Source: Myxococcales bacterium
GTDB lineage: Bacteria > Myxococcota_A > Polyangia > Haliangiales > Haliangiaceae
Assembly (NCBI GenBank): GCA_028287115.1
Contig: JAQBQF010000261.1
Coordinates: forward strand, 1 to 64,000
Length of the DNA: 64,000 nucleotides
Direction: 5' to 3'
The notes beneath the pieces are model-generated. The model saw only the letters and a list, made by a program, of their open reading frames with translations, made no database searches and was not told the origin of the DNA. Both the position numbers and the translations under genes were made by a program. Shown here in pieces: positions 1-11,055 of the stretch (within the stretch, counting starts at the first letter, position 1; each line of letters starts with the position of its first letter).

Positions 1-222
1 TTTCTCGAAGCGGTCAATCGCCGCGTCGCCGGCGCGCGACACCCGCTCAAGATCCGCAGCAAGGCCGACGACATCGCATACCGCAAGCCGTGCTTCGCCG
101 GCGATCGCGTGCGCGCTCACGTTCGACTGTTCGATCTCGCCGGCGTGCTCGGCGCGGCGGGCTTCATCGCATCCGAAGGCGACAAGCCGCGCTGCTACGT
201 CCGCGTCCTGCTCGGTCCCTGA
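1..222 (+). CDS. C-terminal fragment of an unidentified protein, possibly hotdog-fold
   Basis: The window opens inside a reading frame that runs in frame 1 from base 1 to a TGA at 220-222, so only the last 73 residues are visible. The segment has a run resembling the end of a hotdog-fold thioesterase or dehydratase domain: a Pro/Gly-Asp turn (KPCFAGDRVRAHVRLF), a glycine-rich strand and a final strand CYVRVLLGP. This is a shape resemblance only; no catalytic residue is visible in the fragment. The start lies outside the window. A hexanucleotide tandem array begins about 12 bases after the stop. Confidence 0.4.
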   Translation, partial: FLEAVNRRVAGARHPLKIRSKADDIAYRKPCFAGDRVRAHVRLFDLAGVLGAAGFIASEGDKPRCYVRVLLGP

Positions 223-231
223 GGCGAGCCG

Positions 232-545
<314 letters not shown>

Positions 546-579
546 CGACGAACGAAGAGGGCCCGAAGGCCCGAGGGCG

Positions 580-897
580 CTACCTCCGCTGGAGGCCGTA
601 GAGGAGGCCTCCGAGGCGATCGCGCTCGCGAGCCAGCGGCGCCTCATCGAGCCAGCCGTGGGCGGCGGCGATATCGAGCACGGCGCCGACTTCGCGAAGG
701 CTGCCAAGCGCGATGCGGAAGTGCTGGATGCGATCGCCGCCAGCGCGGCCGTTGGCCTCGGCGGTGTTGAGGAAGACGCTGTTGATGGCGTCGCGGCCCT
801 GTTTCGCGAGGGCAGCGTCTTGGCGGCGAATGATCGCGAAGGGCTCGCGAAGACCGCAGATGATTTCGAGAGTGAGATCGTAGGCGATAAAGCGCAT
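580..897 (-). CDS. S23-family four-helix-bundle protein, copy 1
   Basis: A 105-residue all-helical protein of the family named for ORFs inside 23S rRNA intervening sequences (TIGR02436-like). The family hallmark is seen as S-x-x-L-N-x-x-E-x-N-x-R about halfway, then FRIALGSLRE and a G-W-L-D-E turn. Start chosen at the ATG at 897 (MRFIAYDL), which matches the start of the paralogue at 1452 (MAFDAYDR); upstream codons in the same frame are leader sequence. An AAGGAT stretch about 12 bases before the ATG could serve as RBS. Cellular role is unknown. It is transcribed divergently from its paralogue and is not inside an rRNA gene here. Confidence 0.75.
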   Translation of the reverse strand: MRFIAYDLTLEIICGLREPFAIIRRQDAALAKQGRDAINSVFLNTAEANGRAGGDRIQHFRIALGSLREVGAVLDIAAAHGWLDEAPLARERDRLGGLLYGLQRR

Positions 898-1043
898 GAC
901 TGAAGATCCTTGTGGTGGTTTCGAACCCGGTCCGCGGAAAGGACCGTGACGCGCGCTGGGATGAGGCGTGCGCGTTCTTCGCCGGTAGTCATGCGCGCGG
1001 CGAGGGCCTTTACGCGTCAGGGGAAGAACCACCACAGGATCGA
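898..1043 (-). promoter_or_regulatory. Structured leader of four-helix-bundle copy 1
   Basis: The leader shares two blocks, in inverted orientation, with the leader of copy 2: CAGCGCGCGTCACGGTCCT (940-958, minus sense) and CCTCGCCGCGCGCA (992-1005, minus sense). A small hairpin, GGTCC/GGACC with a 7-base loop, sits at 929-945 between the first block and the start codon. The leader is bounded by an imperfect inverted repeat: GATCCTTGTGGTGGTT near 905-920 pairs with AACCACCACAGGATC near 1027-1041. A promoter was not identified. Whether the structure acts in RNA or DNA is not shown by the sequence. Confidence 0.45.
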
Positions 1044-1095
1044 GGTCATGCGCCTGACGCCGTGACTGCTCGACCTCTGCAGTCTGGGAGCCCCG

Positions 1096-1138
1096 TGCAT
1101 CGGCGACGAGCTCGTTGCACGAGCACGACGCCGATGCA
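1096..1138. other. Long perfect hairpin between the two divergent genes
   Basis: Arms TGCATCGGCG (1096-1105) and CGCCGATGCA (1129-1138) are exact reverse complements. Inside them is a symmetric ACGA/ACGA internal loop, then a second exact stem GCTCGT/ACGAGC closed by a 3-base loop (1110-1124). There is no T-run after it, so it is not a classic terminator for either strand. It lies in the 554-base space between the two divergent four-helix-bundle genes, where no other gene could be supported. Confidence 0.6.
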
Positions 1139-1346
1139 GCGGCTCGACGCCCGCCGAGCCAGCTCGCGAAGCGGCGGAGCCTGCCGCAGCGCGCGGCTGC
1201 GCTCGCGATGTTTCGCTTGCACCGACGCAGCGCTCGCGATGTCGCGGAGCCGTTGACGGAGTGCCGCGCGCTTCGCAGCTCTCGAGGCGGTCAACGCATC
1301 TCTGCCATTGGTGAGCTCCTTCGCGGTGCTCGCCCTCGCGCCAGGA

Positions 1347-1451
1347 CCTCGCCGCGCGCACGGGGACCTTCGCAGAACGCGAACGGCGGTTCTCAGCGCG
1401 CGTCACGGTCCTGTCGCGATCTGGCTCGCGACCTGCGAAAGGAATCTCACC
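1347..1451 (+). promoter_or_regulatory. Structured leader of four-helix-bundle copy 2
   Basis: It carries the same two blocks as the leader of copy 1: CCTCGCCGCGCGCA at 1347-1360 and CAGCGCGCGTCACGGTCCT at 1394-1412. The second block ends about 40 bases before the ATG, nearly the same spacing as in copy 1. A perfect 7-bp stem GTCGCGA/TCGCGAC (1413-1432, 6-base loop) follows the block and precedes the RBS AAAGGAA. The hairpin position is kept between the two leaders although its sequence differs. Confidence 0.45.
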
Positions 1452-1775
1452 ATGGCATTCGACGCTTATGACCGCTCTCTCGATCTGCTTCGCGCGCTCG
1501 TCCCTCTCCTGAAACGGCTCGATGGCATCGACCCCAAGCTCGCTGATCAGCTGCGCCGCGCGGCCACCAGCACTTCGCTCAACATCAGCGAAGGCAATCG
1601 GCGCAGCGGCAAGGACCGCCGCAATCGCTTCCGCTGTGCGCTCGGCAGCGCGGCCGAGTCCGCCAGCTGCCTCGAGGTCGCGTTCGCCCTGGGCTACTTC
1701 GACGAGCTCGCGATCGCGCCGACGCTGGAGCTGGTCGATCGTATCCGGGCGATGACGTACCGGCTCGCAAATTAG
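1452..1775 (+). CDS. S23-family four-helix-bundle protein, copy 2
   Basis: A 107-residue protein of the same family as the gene at 580-897. It has the clearer family signature TSLNISEGNRR, then FRCALGSAAES and a GYFDE turn. The ATG at 1452 is preceded by AAAGGAA at good spacing. The two copies are clearly paralogous over their whole length but diverged, with copy 1 less canonical (LNTAEANGR). Family members are small helical pentamer-forming proteins of unknown role, often scattered in genomes. A hexanucleotide array starts about 55 bases after the stop. Confidence 0.8.
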   Translation: MAFDAYDRSLDLLRALVPLLKRLDGIDPKLADQLRRAATSTSLNISEGNRRSGKDRRNRFRCALGSAAESASCLEVAFALGYFDELAIAPTLELVDRIRAMTYRLAN

Positions 1776-1828
1776 CGGGCGCGGGGCTCGGGCGCCCGCG
1801 AGCTCGCACGTGGCAGCTCGCGCGGTAG

Positions 1829-1975
<147 letters not shown>

Positions 1976-2156
1976 GCCCGGCTCACGTGGGAGGGAACGC
2001 CGTCTCGTCCCTGCGAACGTCGCTTACGACATCGTCTCAGCTTCTCCGAAAAGGCAGCCACGTAATCACCGCAGAGTTGCGCGTCAAGCCGTTGCGCGTC
2101 GCTACGGCGTGGTTACGAGAAAAGGCACCAACAACTCCCTGCACAGGAGGAATCTC
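1976..2156 (+). promoter_or_regulatory. Upstream region and RBS of hsp20
   Basis: Non-coding stretch between repeat array 2 and hsp20. A strong Shine-Dalgarno AGGAGG at 2145-2150, six bases before the ATG at 2157, decides the start in favour of MSLALK over in-frame GTG codons further upstream. No CIRCE-like inverted repeat or clear heat-shock sigma promoter was seen. Confidence 0.6.
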
Positions 2157-2597
2157 ATGTCACTCGCACTCAAGACCAACGGAAATTCTCGCCAAGTCGC
2201 TCGCGATCCATTTGCCGTCGCACGAGATCTGCTCTCGTGGGACCCGTTCTTCGGAGGCCGGCAGGTCTCGGTATTTACGCCGGCGTTCGAGGTCAAGGAG
2301 ACTTCGGAGGCATTCATCCTCAAGGCGGATGTTCCCGGCGTCGCCGAGCAAGATCTCGACATCACGATGAACAACGGCATCCTCTCGGTCAGCGGTGTTC
2401 GCCATGCCGAGGAGCGCAGCGAGAGCGACAGCTTCGCGCTCTACGAGCGGCAGTACGGCTCGTTCACGCGCAGTTTCTCGCTGCCCGACATGGCGGACGG
2501 CGAGCGCGTCGAGGCCAAGCTCGATGCGGGCGTCCTGACGCTGACGATCGGTAAGCGCGCCGAGGCCAAGCCCCGCAAGATCGCGCTCAAGAAGTGA
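2157..2597 (+). CDS. Small heat shock protein, Hsp20/alpha-crystallin family
   Basis: A 146-residue ATP-independent holdase chaperone that binds unfolding proteins in the cytoplasm. An N-terminal arm (DPFAVARDLLSWDPFF) leads into a complete alpha-crystallin domain, residues about 45-140, with the usual features: TPAFEVKETSEAFILKADV near its start, the PGV turn, and the C-terminal A-x-L-x-x-G-V-L-T-L motif, here AKLDAGVLTLTIGK. The end KPRKIALKK contains the I-x-L type tail that docks in oligomers. Start fixed by AGGAGG at 2145-2150. Its stop codon abuts the stop of the convergent lipoprotein gene with no gap. Confidence 0.95.
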   Translation: MSLALKTNGNSRQVARDPFAVARDLLSWDPFFGGRQVSVFTPAFEVKETSEAFILKADVPGVAEQDLDITMNNGILSVSGVRHAEERSESDSFALYERQYGSFTRSFSLPDMADGERVEAKLDAGVLTLTIGKRAEAKPRKIALKK

Positions 2598-3290
2598 TTA
2601 CAGCCAGGCGTGCGTGTAGACGTCCATGAACGCCTTCGCGACGTTCTCGAGATCCTGCTTTGGCGCGAGCTTCAGCATGTTCTCCTTCGACGCGGGGTCG
2701 TCCTTGTACTCGGCGACGACGCGAACCTGATTGACGCCGTCATTGTAGTAGAGGACGTAGGCGTTGGTGAACGCGCCGCCTTCGGGGCCCATGTAGTAAC
2801 CGAGCTGGTGGGTCCAGATCATCGGCTGGCCGTGGAGGTCGGTCTGTCCGACGGTGAATTCGGTCTCGGGGCGATCCTTGAGCTCGGGCATCAGCAGCAC
2901 CTTCAAGGAGTCTTTCTTGTCTTCCCATTTCGGGAGCTCCATCGGCAGGCAGGCGTCACACGGTTTGATCGTGATCGTGGCCCACAGCACCGGATGATCT
3001 TCGGTCTTCTGCCGCATCTCGAAGCCGGTATCGGACTTGAGCGTCTGCTGCGGCAGGAAGCCGGGATACTTCAGCTCGGCGAGCTTGGTGAAGGTCTCGG
3101 GGCCGAGCGGCTTCGTCGTCTTCAGCGGCGGTGTTCCCGGTCCCGCGGGCAGCACGAGATCCGGTATCGGCTTCGGGCTCGCGACGCCGGAACCAGGTTT
3201 TTCGGCGTTCGCCGGCGGGTCCTGATGCTTCGGTTTGCCTTTGCAACCGAGCGCGAGGAGGAGGGCAGAGACAAGAGCGAGAGTACGCAC
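2598..3290 (-). CDS. Predicted lipoprotein of unknown function
   Basis: A 230-residue protein starting at GTG 3290. The N-terminus is a lipoprotein signal peptide with lipobox L-A-L-G-C (Cys at residue 16), followed by a Lys/Pro/Gly-rich linker to about residue 55. The rest is a soluble domain, likely outside the cytoplasmic membrane, with several Trp/Tyr residues (VLWATITIKPCDACLP, MIWTHQLGYYMGPEGG). I do not recognise a family. It lies 18 bases behind the mntP-like gene on the same strand, so co-transcription is likely, but no functional link to manganese can be argued from sequence. Confidence 0.75.
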   Translation of the reverse strand: MRTLALVSALLLALGCKGKPKHQDPPANAEKPGSGVASPKPIPDLVLPAGPGTPPLKTTKPLGPETFTKLAELKYPGFLPQQTLKSDTGFEMRQKTEDHPVLWATITIKPCDACLPMELPKWEDKKDSLKVLLMPELKDRPETEFTVGQTDLHGQPMIWTHQLGYYMGPEGGAFTNAYVLYYNDGVNQVRVVAEYKDDPASKENMLKLAPKQDLENVAKAFMDVYTHAWL

Positions 3291-3308
3291 GCCGCAGAGC
3301 GTAGCAAA

Positions 3309-3848
3309 TCACAGCCCCTGAATCAGGGTCTCGATTCCGATCGCGATGAGAACGAGGCCGCCGAGCACCTCGAGCTTCTGCCCGAAGCGATTTCCAGCAA
3401 CGTGACCGATCGCATACCCGATGAGGGAGCAAGCGACCGTGATGCTACCGATCAGCGTCAGGGCCACCCACGGGGCGACCGGCACGAGCGCCAGCGTCAA
3501 GCCGGCGGCGGCAGCATCGATGCTCGTCGCGAGTGCGAGACCGATGTAGAGCCCGATCGTACCGGGCCGTTGTGGGTCCGTACCATCGCGGCGCCACGCT
3601 TCGAACAGCATCTTGCCGCCGATCGCGACGAGCAGCCCGAACGCGACCCAGTGGTCCCAGCGTGCGATGTACGCGCCGGCCCATCGCCCACCGAGCCAGC
3701 CGATCGCAGCCATGCCTGTCTGAAATCCGCCGAACATCAGCGGCAAGATGACGAGCTCGCGCCGGTTACGTCCGCCCAGCCCGCGCGCCGCCGACACCGC
3801 CGTGGCATCCATCGCGAGGCCGAACGACAGCGCGACTGCGGCCCACAT
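3309..3848 (-). CDS. mntP: MntP-type manganese efflux pump
   Basis: A 179-residue inner-membrane protein with about six transmembrane segments that exports Mn(II). The two characteristic acidic helices are visible: SFGLAMDATAVSAARG near the start and ALATSIDAAAAGLTLAL in the second half, each with the membrane Asp typical of MntP. WDHWVAFGLLVAIGGKM between them matches the family. The ATG at 3848 was chosen because MWAAVALSFGLAMD aligns with the usual MntP start; a TTG at 3890 would add 14 residues unlike the family. No Mn riboswitch (yybP-ykoY) was seen upstream. Probably in one operon with the following lipoprotein gene. Confidence 0.88.
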   Translation of the reverse strand: MWAAVALSFGLAMDATAVSAARGLGGRNRRELVILPLMFGGFQTGMAAIGWLGGRWAGAYIARWDHWVAFGLLVAIGGKMLFEAWRRDGTDPQRPGTIGLYIGLALATSIDAAAAGLTLALVPVAPWVALTLIGSITVACSLIGYAIGHVAGNRFGQKLEVLGGLVLIAIGIETLIQGL

Positions 3849-3902
3849 ACGACAACTTGAGCATGGAAACCGAAATTGGCCCGAGCCCAAGTGAGACGAA
3901 GC

Positions 3903-5066
<1,164 letters not shown>

Positions 5067-5068
5067 GA

Positions 5069-7573
<2,505 letters not shown>

Positions 7574-7693
7574 GCGCGGGACCATAGCGCAGCTCGCGCG
7601 ATTGGACTGGTCTCCGCTAGTAGAATAGGCTGCGCTCCCGCGGGGTTCGCCGAAACTGCGCAACCGAAACGGGGTACGGTCGATACGGGGTCC

Positions 7694-8608
7694 ATGAGGA
7701 TGAACATGATCAAGCTGTTCGCATTCTTGGTGGTGCTTTGCGTGACGACTGGCTCGCAACCAGCGTTCGCCCAACCGAAGTGGGGCGAGCCGGGCGCTCG
7801 GGAATGGGACGAGCTCCACGAGGTCATGGACGGGACTTGGTTCATACGGAAAGACACCCAGGTGTGGGACCAACATGGTGATGACACCACGCATCCGGTC
7901 CGCTGCGCTCAGCTGCTCGACCAGCTCGCGGCGGCGAAGGTCCCGGATTCGGCGGTCATGGAGCTCAAGTACGACAGCCCCGAGTACGAAGCGGGCAAGC
8001 ATACGCTCGCGGAGATTCGCAAGTCGTGCGAGCACATCCAGCGCTCGACCTGGGTCAACGACATCGAGAAATGGGCGCTCGCGGCGATGAAGGACAAGAA
8101 GAAGCTCGATCGCAACGACTACGATGCGCGGATGCCGAAGAACTGCATCCAGGTCTACGACAAGGCGATCAAGGCCGGCATCTCGCCCACGGAGAAAGTC
8201 GCCGACAAGAAGGTCACGAATGCTGCCGGCGAGGAATTCTTGTGGACCGGCTCGATCGAGGACATCAAGAAGAAGTGGTGCGACGCCGGTCTCGCCAAGG
8301 CGCAGAACCAAGACGAGGCGAACGAGGCGCCGTATCGCACGGTGCTCAAGAACGACAAGCTCCGGCTCGCGCTCAAGTGGCTGCTCACGTTCCAGTTGCC
8401 GGGCGGAGCCCACGTGACGAGCCCGAAGCAGCTGGCCAGCGCGAACGTCTGGTATCTGGTCGATGTCGAGCTGGCGGGCGCGGAGAACCATTGCCTCGAC
8501 AAGCCGGCACGGCGGCTGATTCGGTTCCAGTTCGATGCGCAGCACAAGCTGGTGAGCGAGACCCAGAAAAGTTTCTGCGGCGATCCGCCGAAGAGAGCGT
8601 ATCGCTAA
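7694..8608 (+). CDS. Secreted protein of unknown function
   Basis: A 304-residue protein with a Sec signal peptide at residues 1-26 (hydrophobic core LFAFLVVLCVT, cleavage after PAFA). The mature part is rich in Lys, Asp and Trp, with several Cys that could pair in the periplasm. No recognised domain. Three Met codons at 7694, 7700 and 7706 could each start it; the first is used. It is divergent from fadN and stops 2 bases before the kinase at 8611, so it probably shares a transcript with that kinase. Confidence 0.72.
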   Translation: MRMNMIKLFAFLVVLCVTTGSQPAFAQPKWGEPGAREWDELHEVMDGTWFIRKDTQVWDQHGDDTTHPVRCAQLLDQLAAAKVPDSAVMELKYDSPEYEAGKHTLAEIRKSCEHIQRSTWVNDIEKWALAAMKDKKKLDRNDYDARMPKNCIQVYDKAIKAGISPTEKVADKKVTNAAGEEFLWTGSIEDIKKKWCDAGLAKAQNQDEANEAPYRTVLKNDKLRLALKWLLTFQLPGGAHVTSPKQLASANVWYLVDVELAGAENHCLDKPARRLIRFQFDAQHKLVSETQKSFCGDPPKRAYR

Positions 8609-8610
8609 GC

Positions 8611-10116
8611 ATGCGCGTCGTTTGCCCGAGCTGTGATGTCCCGCCGAGGTTGGATGCAACCGCGGGATCGGCTTGCGCGGCCTGCGGAACGTTGCTGCTT
8701 CAGGTCAAAGACGAAGAAGATCTGATCGGCAAGGTCATCGACGAGCGGTTCGAGATCCTCGCGCGGCTCGGCAAGGGCGGGATGGGCACGGTGTATCGCG
8801 CGAAGCAGCGGTCGATCGGCCGTGAGGTCGCGCTCAAGGTGATCGATCGGCGGTTCGCCGACGATGTCACCGCGGTCAAGCGCTTCCTGCGCGAGGCCAA
8901 GCTCGCGAGTCAGCTCTCGCATCCGAATACCGTCGGTGTGATCGAGTTCGGCCAGGACAAAGACAGCCGGCTGTATCTCGCGATGGAGCTCGTCAAAGGG
9001 CACACGCTCCATGCGGTGCTCCAGCGCGATGGCGCGATGTCGCTCGGACGAATTGTCCGAATCGGCGTGCAGCTGTGCGACGCGCTCGAAGCGGCGCATG
9101 CACTCTCGATCGTGCATCGCGATCTGAAGCACGAGAACGTGATGGTGCTCGCCAGCCCGTCCGATCGCGACCTCGTCAAAGTGCTCGATTTCGGTCTCGC
9201 CCGGTTGCTCGACGAATCGCCGGACAGTCGCGCGACGGCGACCGGGATCATCGCCGGATCCCCGCGATATCTGCCGCCGGAGGTCGCGATCGATGGCGCG
9301 CCGCCCGCGCCCGCACAAGATCTCTACGCGCTCGGCGTGATGCTCGCGGAGATGGCGACCAATCGCCCGCTGTGGGACGCGCCGACGATCGATGGCTTGT
9401 TCGCGCAAAAGATCGGCGGCAAGCTCAAGCTCGACGCGATCGATCCGGCTCTGCGAAAGCTCGTCGAAGATCTCCTCGGGCCACCCGAGAAGCGCCCCTC
9501 CGCGAAAGACACGCGCACACGGTTACTGGCGATCGACGGCGCTACGCCAACCAAGCGTGTGACGAGCTCCGTCGGCCACGACGCCACACTCGCGGGACCA
9601 CCGAGCGTTCGACTGTCGGCCGAAGCGCCGGACCCGGCGGCGCTCGCCGCGCCGAGCAGCTCGGCATTCGCACCGGGCGGCGGGATTCCGGAGTTCGGTC
9701 CGGGCGCAGCCGCCGCGGCGCTCGACACCGAGCCCGAGTTCGAGATCGAACGGCAGGCGCGGCGCGACGCGCGCAACCGACCACCGCCCAAGCGCCCGCT
9801 GAAGGTCATGGGAATCGTCGCCGCGCTGATCGCAGTCGGCATCGTGACGACCGGCATCGTGATGATCATGAAGCAGCAAAAAGCACCGCGGCACCACGCG
9901 GAGCTCCCGATGACCGAAGGCACGGTGTCGATCGAGCTTCGATCGAATCCACCCGCGCAGATCCGGATCGACGGCAACAAGGCGGGCAAGACACCGCTGA
10001 CGCTGCACATCCCGAAGAGCGCGAAGCCCGTGATGATCGAAGCGGTGCTGATGGGCCATCCGATCACCAAGCAGGTGATACCGGACCGCGATCAGACCGT
10101 CGACTTCGTGCCGTGA
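8611..10116 (+). CDS. Ser/Thr protein kinase with zinc ribbon and PEGA domain
   Basis: A 501-residue membrane-anchored Hanks-type kinase. Residues 5-25 form a CxxC...CxxC zinc ribbon. The kinase domain (about 45-310) has the loop GKGGMGTVY, ATP-binding Lys76 in VALK, the catalytic loop HRDLKHEN with Asp171, DFG at 193-195 and SPRYLPPE. A Pro/Ala-rich juxtamembrane stretch leads to one transmembrane helix near 398-420. The extracytoplasmic C-terminus is a PEGA domain (residues about 430-501, NPPAQIRIDGNKAGKTPLTL). All catalytic residues are present, so it should be active. Start at ATG 8611, 2 bases after the previous stop. Its ligand and targets cannot be read from sequence. Confidence 0.9.
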   Translation: MRVVCPSCDVPPRLDATAGSACAACGTLLLQVKDEEDLIGKVIDERFEILARLGKGGMGTVYRAKQRSIGREVALKVIDRRFADDVTAVKRFLREAKLASQLSHPNTVGVIEFGQDKDSRLYLAMELVKGHTLHAVLQRDGAMSLGRIVRIGVQLCDALEAAHALSIVHRDLKHENVMVLASPSDRDLVKVLDFGLARLLDESPDSRATATGIIAGSPRYLPPEVAIDGAPPAPAQDLYALGVMLAEMATNRPLWDAPTIDGLFAQKIGGKLKLDAIDPALRKLVEDLLGPPEKRPSAKDTRTRLLAIDGATPTKRVTSSVGHDATLAGPPSVRLSAEAPDPAALAAPSSSAFAPGGGIPEFGPGAAAAALDTEPEFEIERQARRDARNRPPPKRPLKVMGIVAALIAVGIVTTGIVMIMKQQKAPRHHAELPMTEGTVSIELRSNPPAQIRIDGNKAGKTPLTLHIPKSAKPVMIEAVLMGHPITKQVIPDRDQTVDFVP

Positions 10117-10120
10117 TCGG

Positions 10121-10966
10121 CTACTGAATGATCGGCGCGTCCGTCGAGACGCCGGCGCCAAACCACTGGATGGCGCCCGAATTGAGCTCGCTGCCAGCGC
10201 CGGTCGTCGGATCGATCTTGATGATCTTGCCCATGCCGGTGCCGGCGTCGACGAAGCCGTAGATCGTGCCGGCCCAGAAGCCGAGCCCGAAGATGTTGTT
10301 GTAGCCGGTGCCGGTGCCGATCGGCGTTGCCTTCCAGGTCGCCGGATCGATGCTCGCGAGGTAGTCGTTTGGCTGCGTACCGACGTCGACCGTCGCGTAG
10401 ATGCCGAGGCCGCGCACGCCGATCAGATCGCCGCTCGAGATCACCTTGTTGGAACCAGAGGTGCCGTAGCTGCCGATCTTCGTCAGGTTGCCGGTTGTCG
10501 GATCGATCTGGAACACGTCGCCCTGATCGTTGGCCGTCACCAGGATGTCTGTGCTGTTCGGATCGTTGAGGTCGCTTGGCACGTAGGACAGGCTCGTGTA
10601 GCCACCGGCGCCGGAGAGTGCCTTGATCAGGATCGCCGTCCCGGTCGTCGGATCGATCGAGAACAGCTTGTTCAAGGTGACGCCGACCATCCGGTCGGAC
10701 TTGTCGATCGCGAGATCGGTGAGGCTGCCGGTCACGTTGGTCAGCGGGCCGATCTCGACCGGCTGGAGCGTCTGGGTATCAATCCGGTACAGCTTGGTCC
10801 CGCTGTGCGCGTAGACCCGCGACATGTCGCCGTTTGATCCCGAGCCCGTACCATCCGTACCAGGCCCCGCGTCTCCGTTACCGGAGCCGTGATCGCGCCC
10901 CGCGGGACCACACGCACCGACCCACAGCAGGGCCGAGAGGAACAGAATCCGCATCGCGCGGACCAT
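10121..10966 (-). CDS. Predicted lipoprotein with beta-propeller-like IDPTTG repeats
   Basis: A 281-residue lipoprotein: signal peptide, then V-G-A-C lipobox (Cys at residue 19), then a Gly/Asp/Ser-rich linker. From about residue 50 a repeated strand motif [IV]-D-P-x-T-G occurs at least five times (FSIDPTTG, VFQIDPTTG, LASIDPAT, IIKIDPTTG and LYRIDTQT), spaced like blades of a beta-propeller. Function is unknown; such surface propellers usually bind ligands or proteins. ATG at 10966 is preceded by GGTGGA; a second in-frame ATG lies at 10954. It is convergent with the PEGA kinase and divergent from the WD40 kinase. Confidence 0.75.
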   Translation of the reverse strand: MVRAMRILFLSALLWVGACGPAGRDHGSGNGDAGPGTDGTGSGSNGDMSRVYAHSGTKLYRIDTQTLQPVEIGPLTNVTGSLTDLAIDKSDRMVGVTLNKLFSIDPTTGTAILIKALSGAGGYTSLSYVPSDLNDPNSTDILVTANDQGDVFQIDPTTGNLTKIGSYGTSGSNKVISSGDLIGVRGLGIYATVDVGTQPNDYLASIDPATWKATPIGTGTGYNNIFGLGFWAGTIYGFVDAGTGMGKIIKIDPTTGAGSELNSGAIQWFGAGVSTDAPIIQ

Positions 10967-11055
10967 ACAGTGTCCACCGGGCGCACGACATGGGAATCTG
11001 AAGGAGCCGAGAGAGGTTCGACTAGCTCCATCCGGTCCCCTTCACCCAGCCAGCC

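Noticed and set aside
1046..1406. Small minus-strand frames in the space between the divergent four-helix-bundle genes
   Set aside because: Arg/Ala-rich, no family features, and they cover the hairpin and shared leader blocks.
2610..3860. Long plus-strand frame opposite the lipoprotein and mntP genes
   Set aside because: Low-quality composition and no domain; the minus-strand genes carry a lipobox and MntP motifs.
7574..8659. N-terminal extension of fadN of over 350 codons
   Set aside because: It is antisense to the secreted protein gene, and the family start at 7573 fits exactly.
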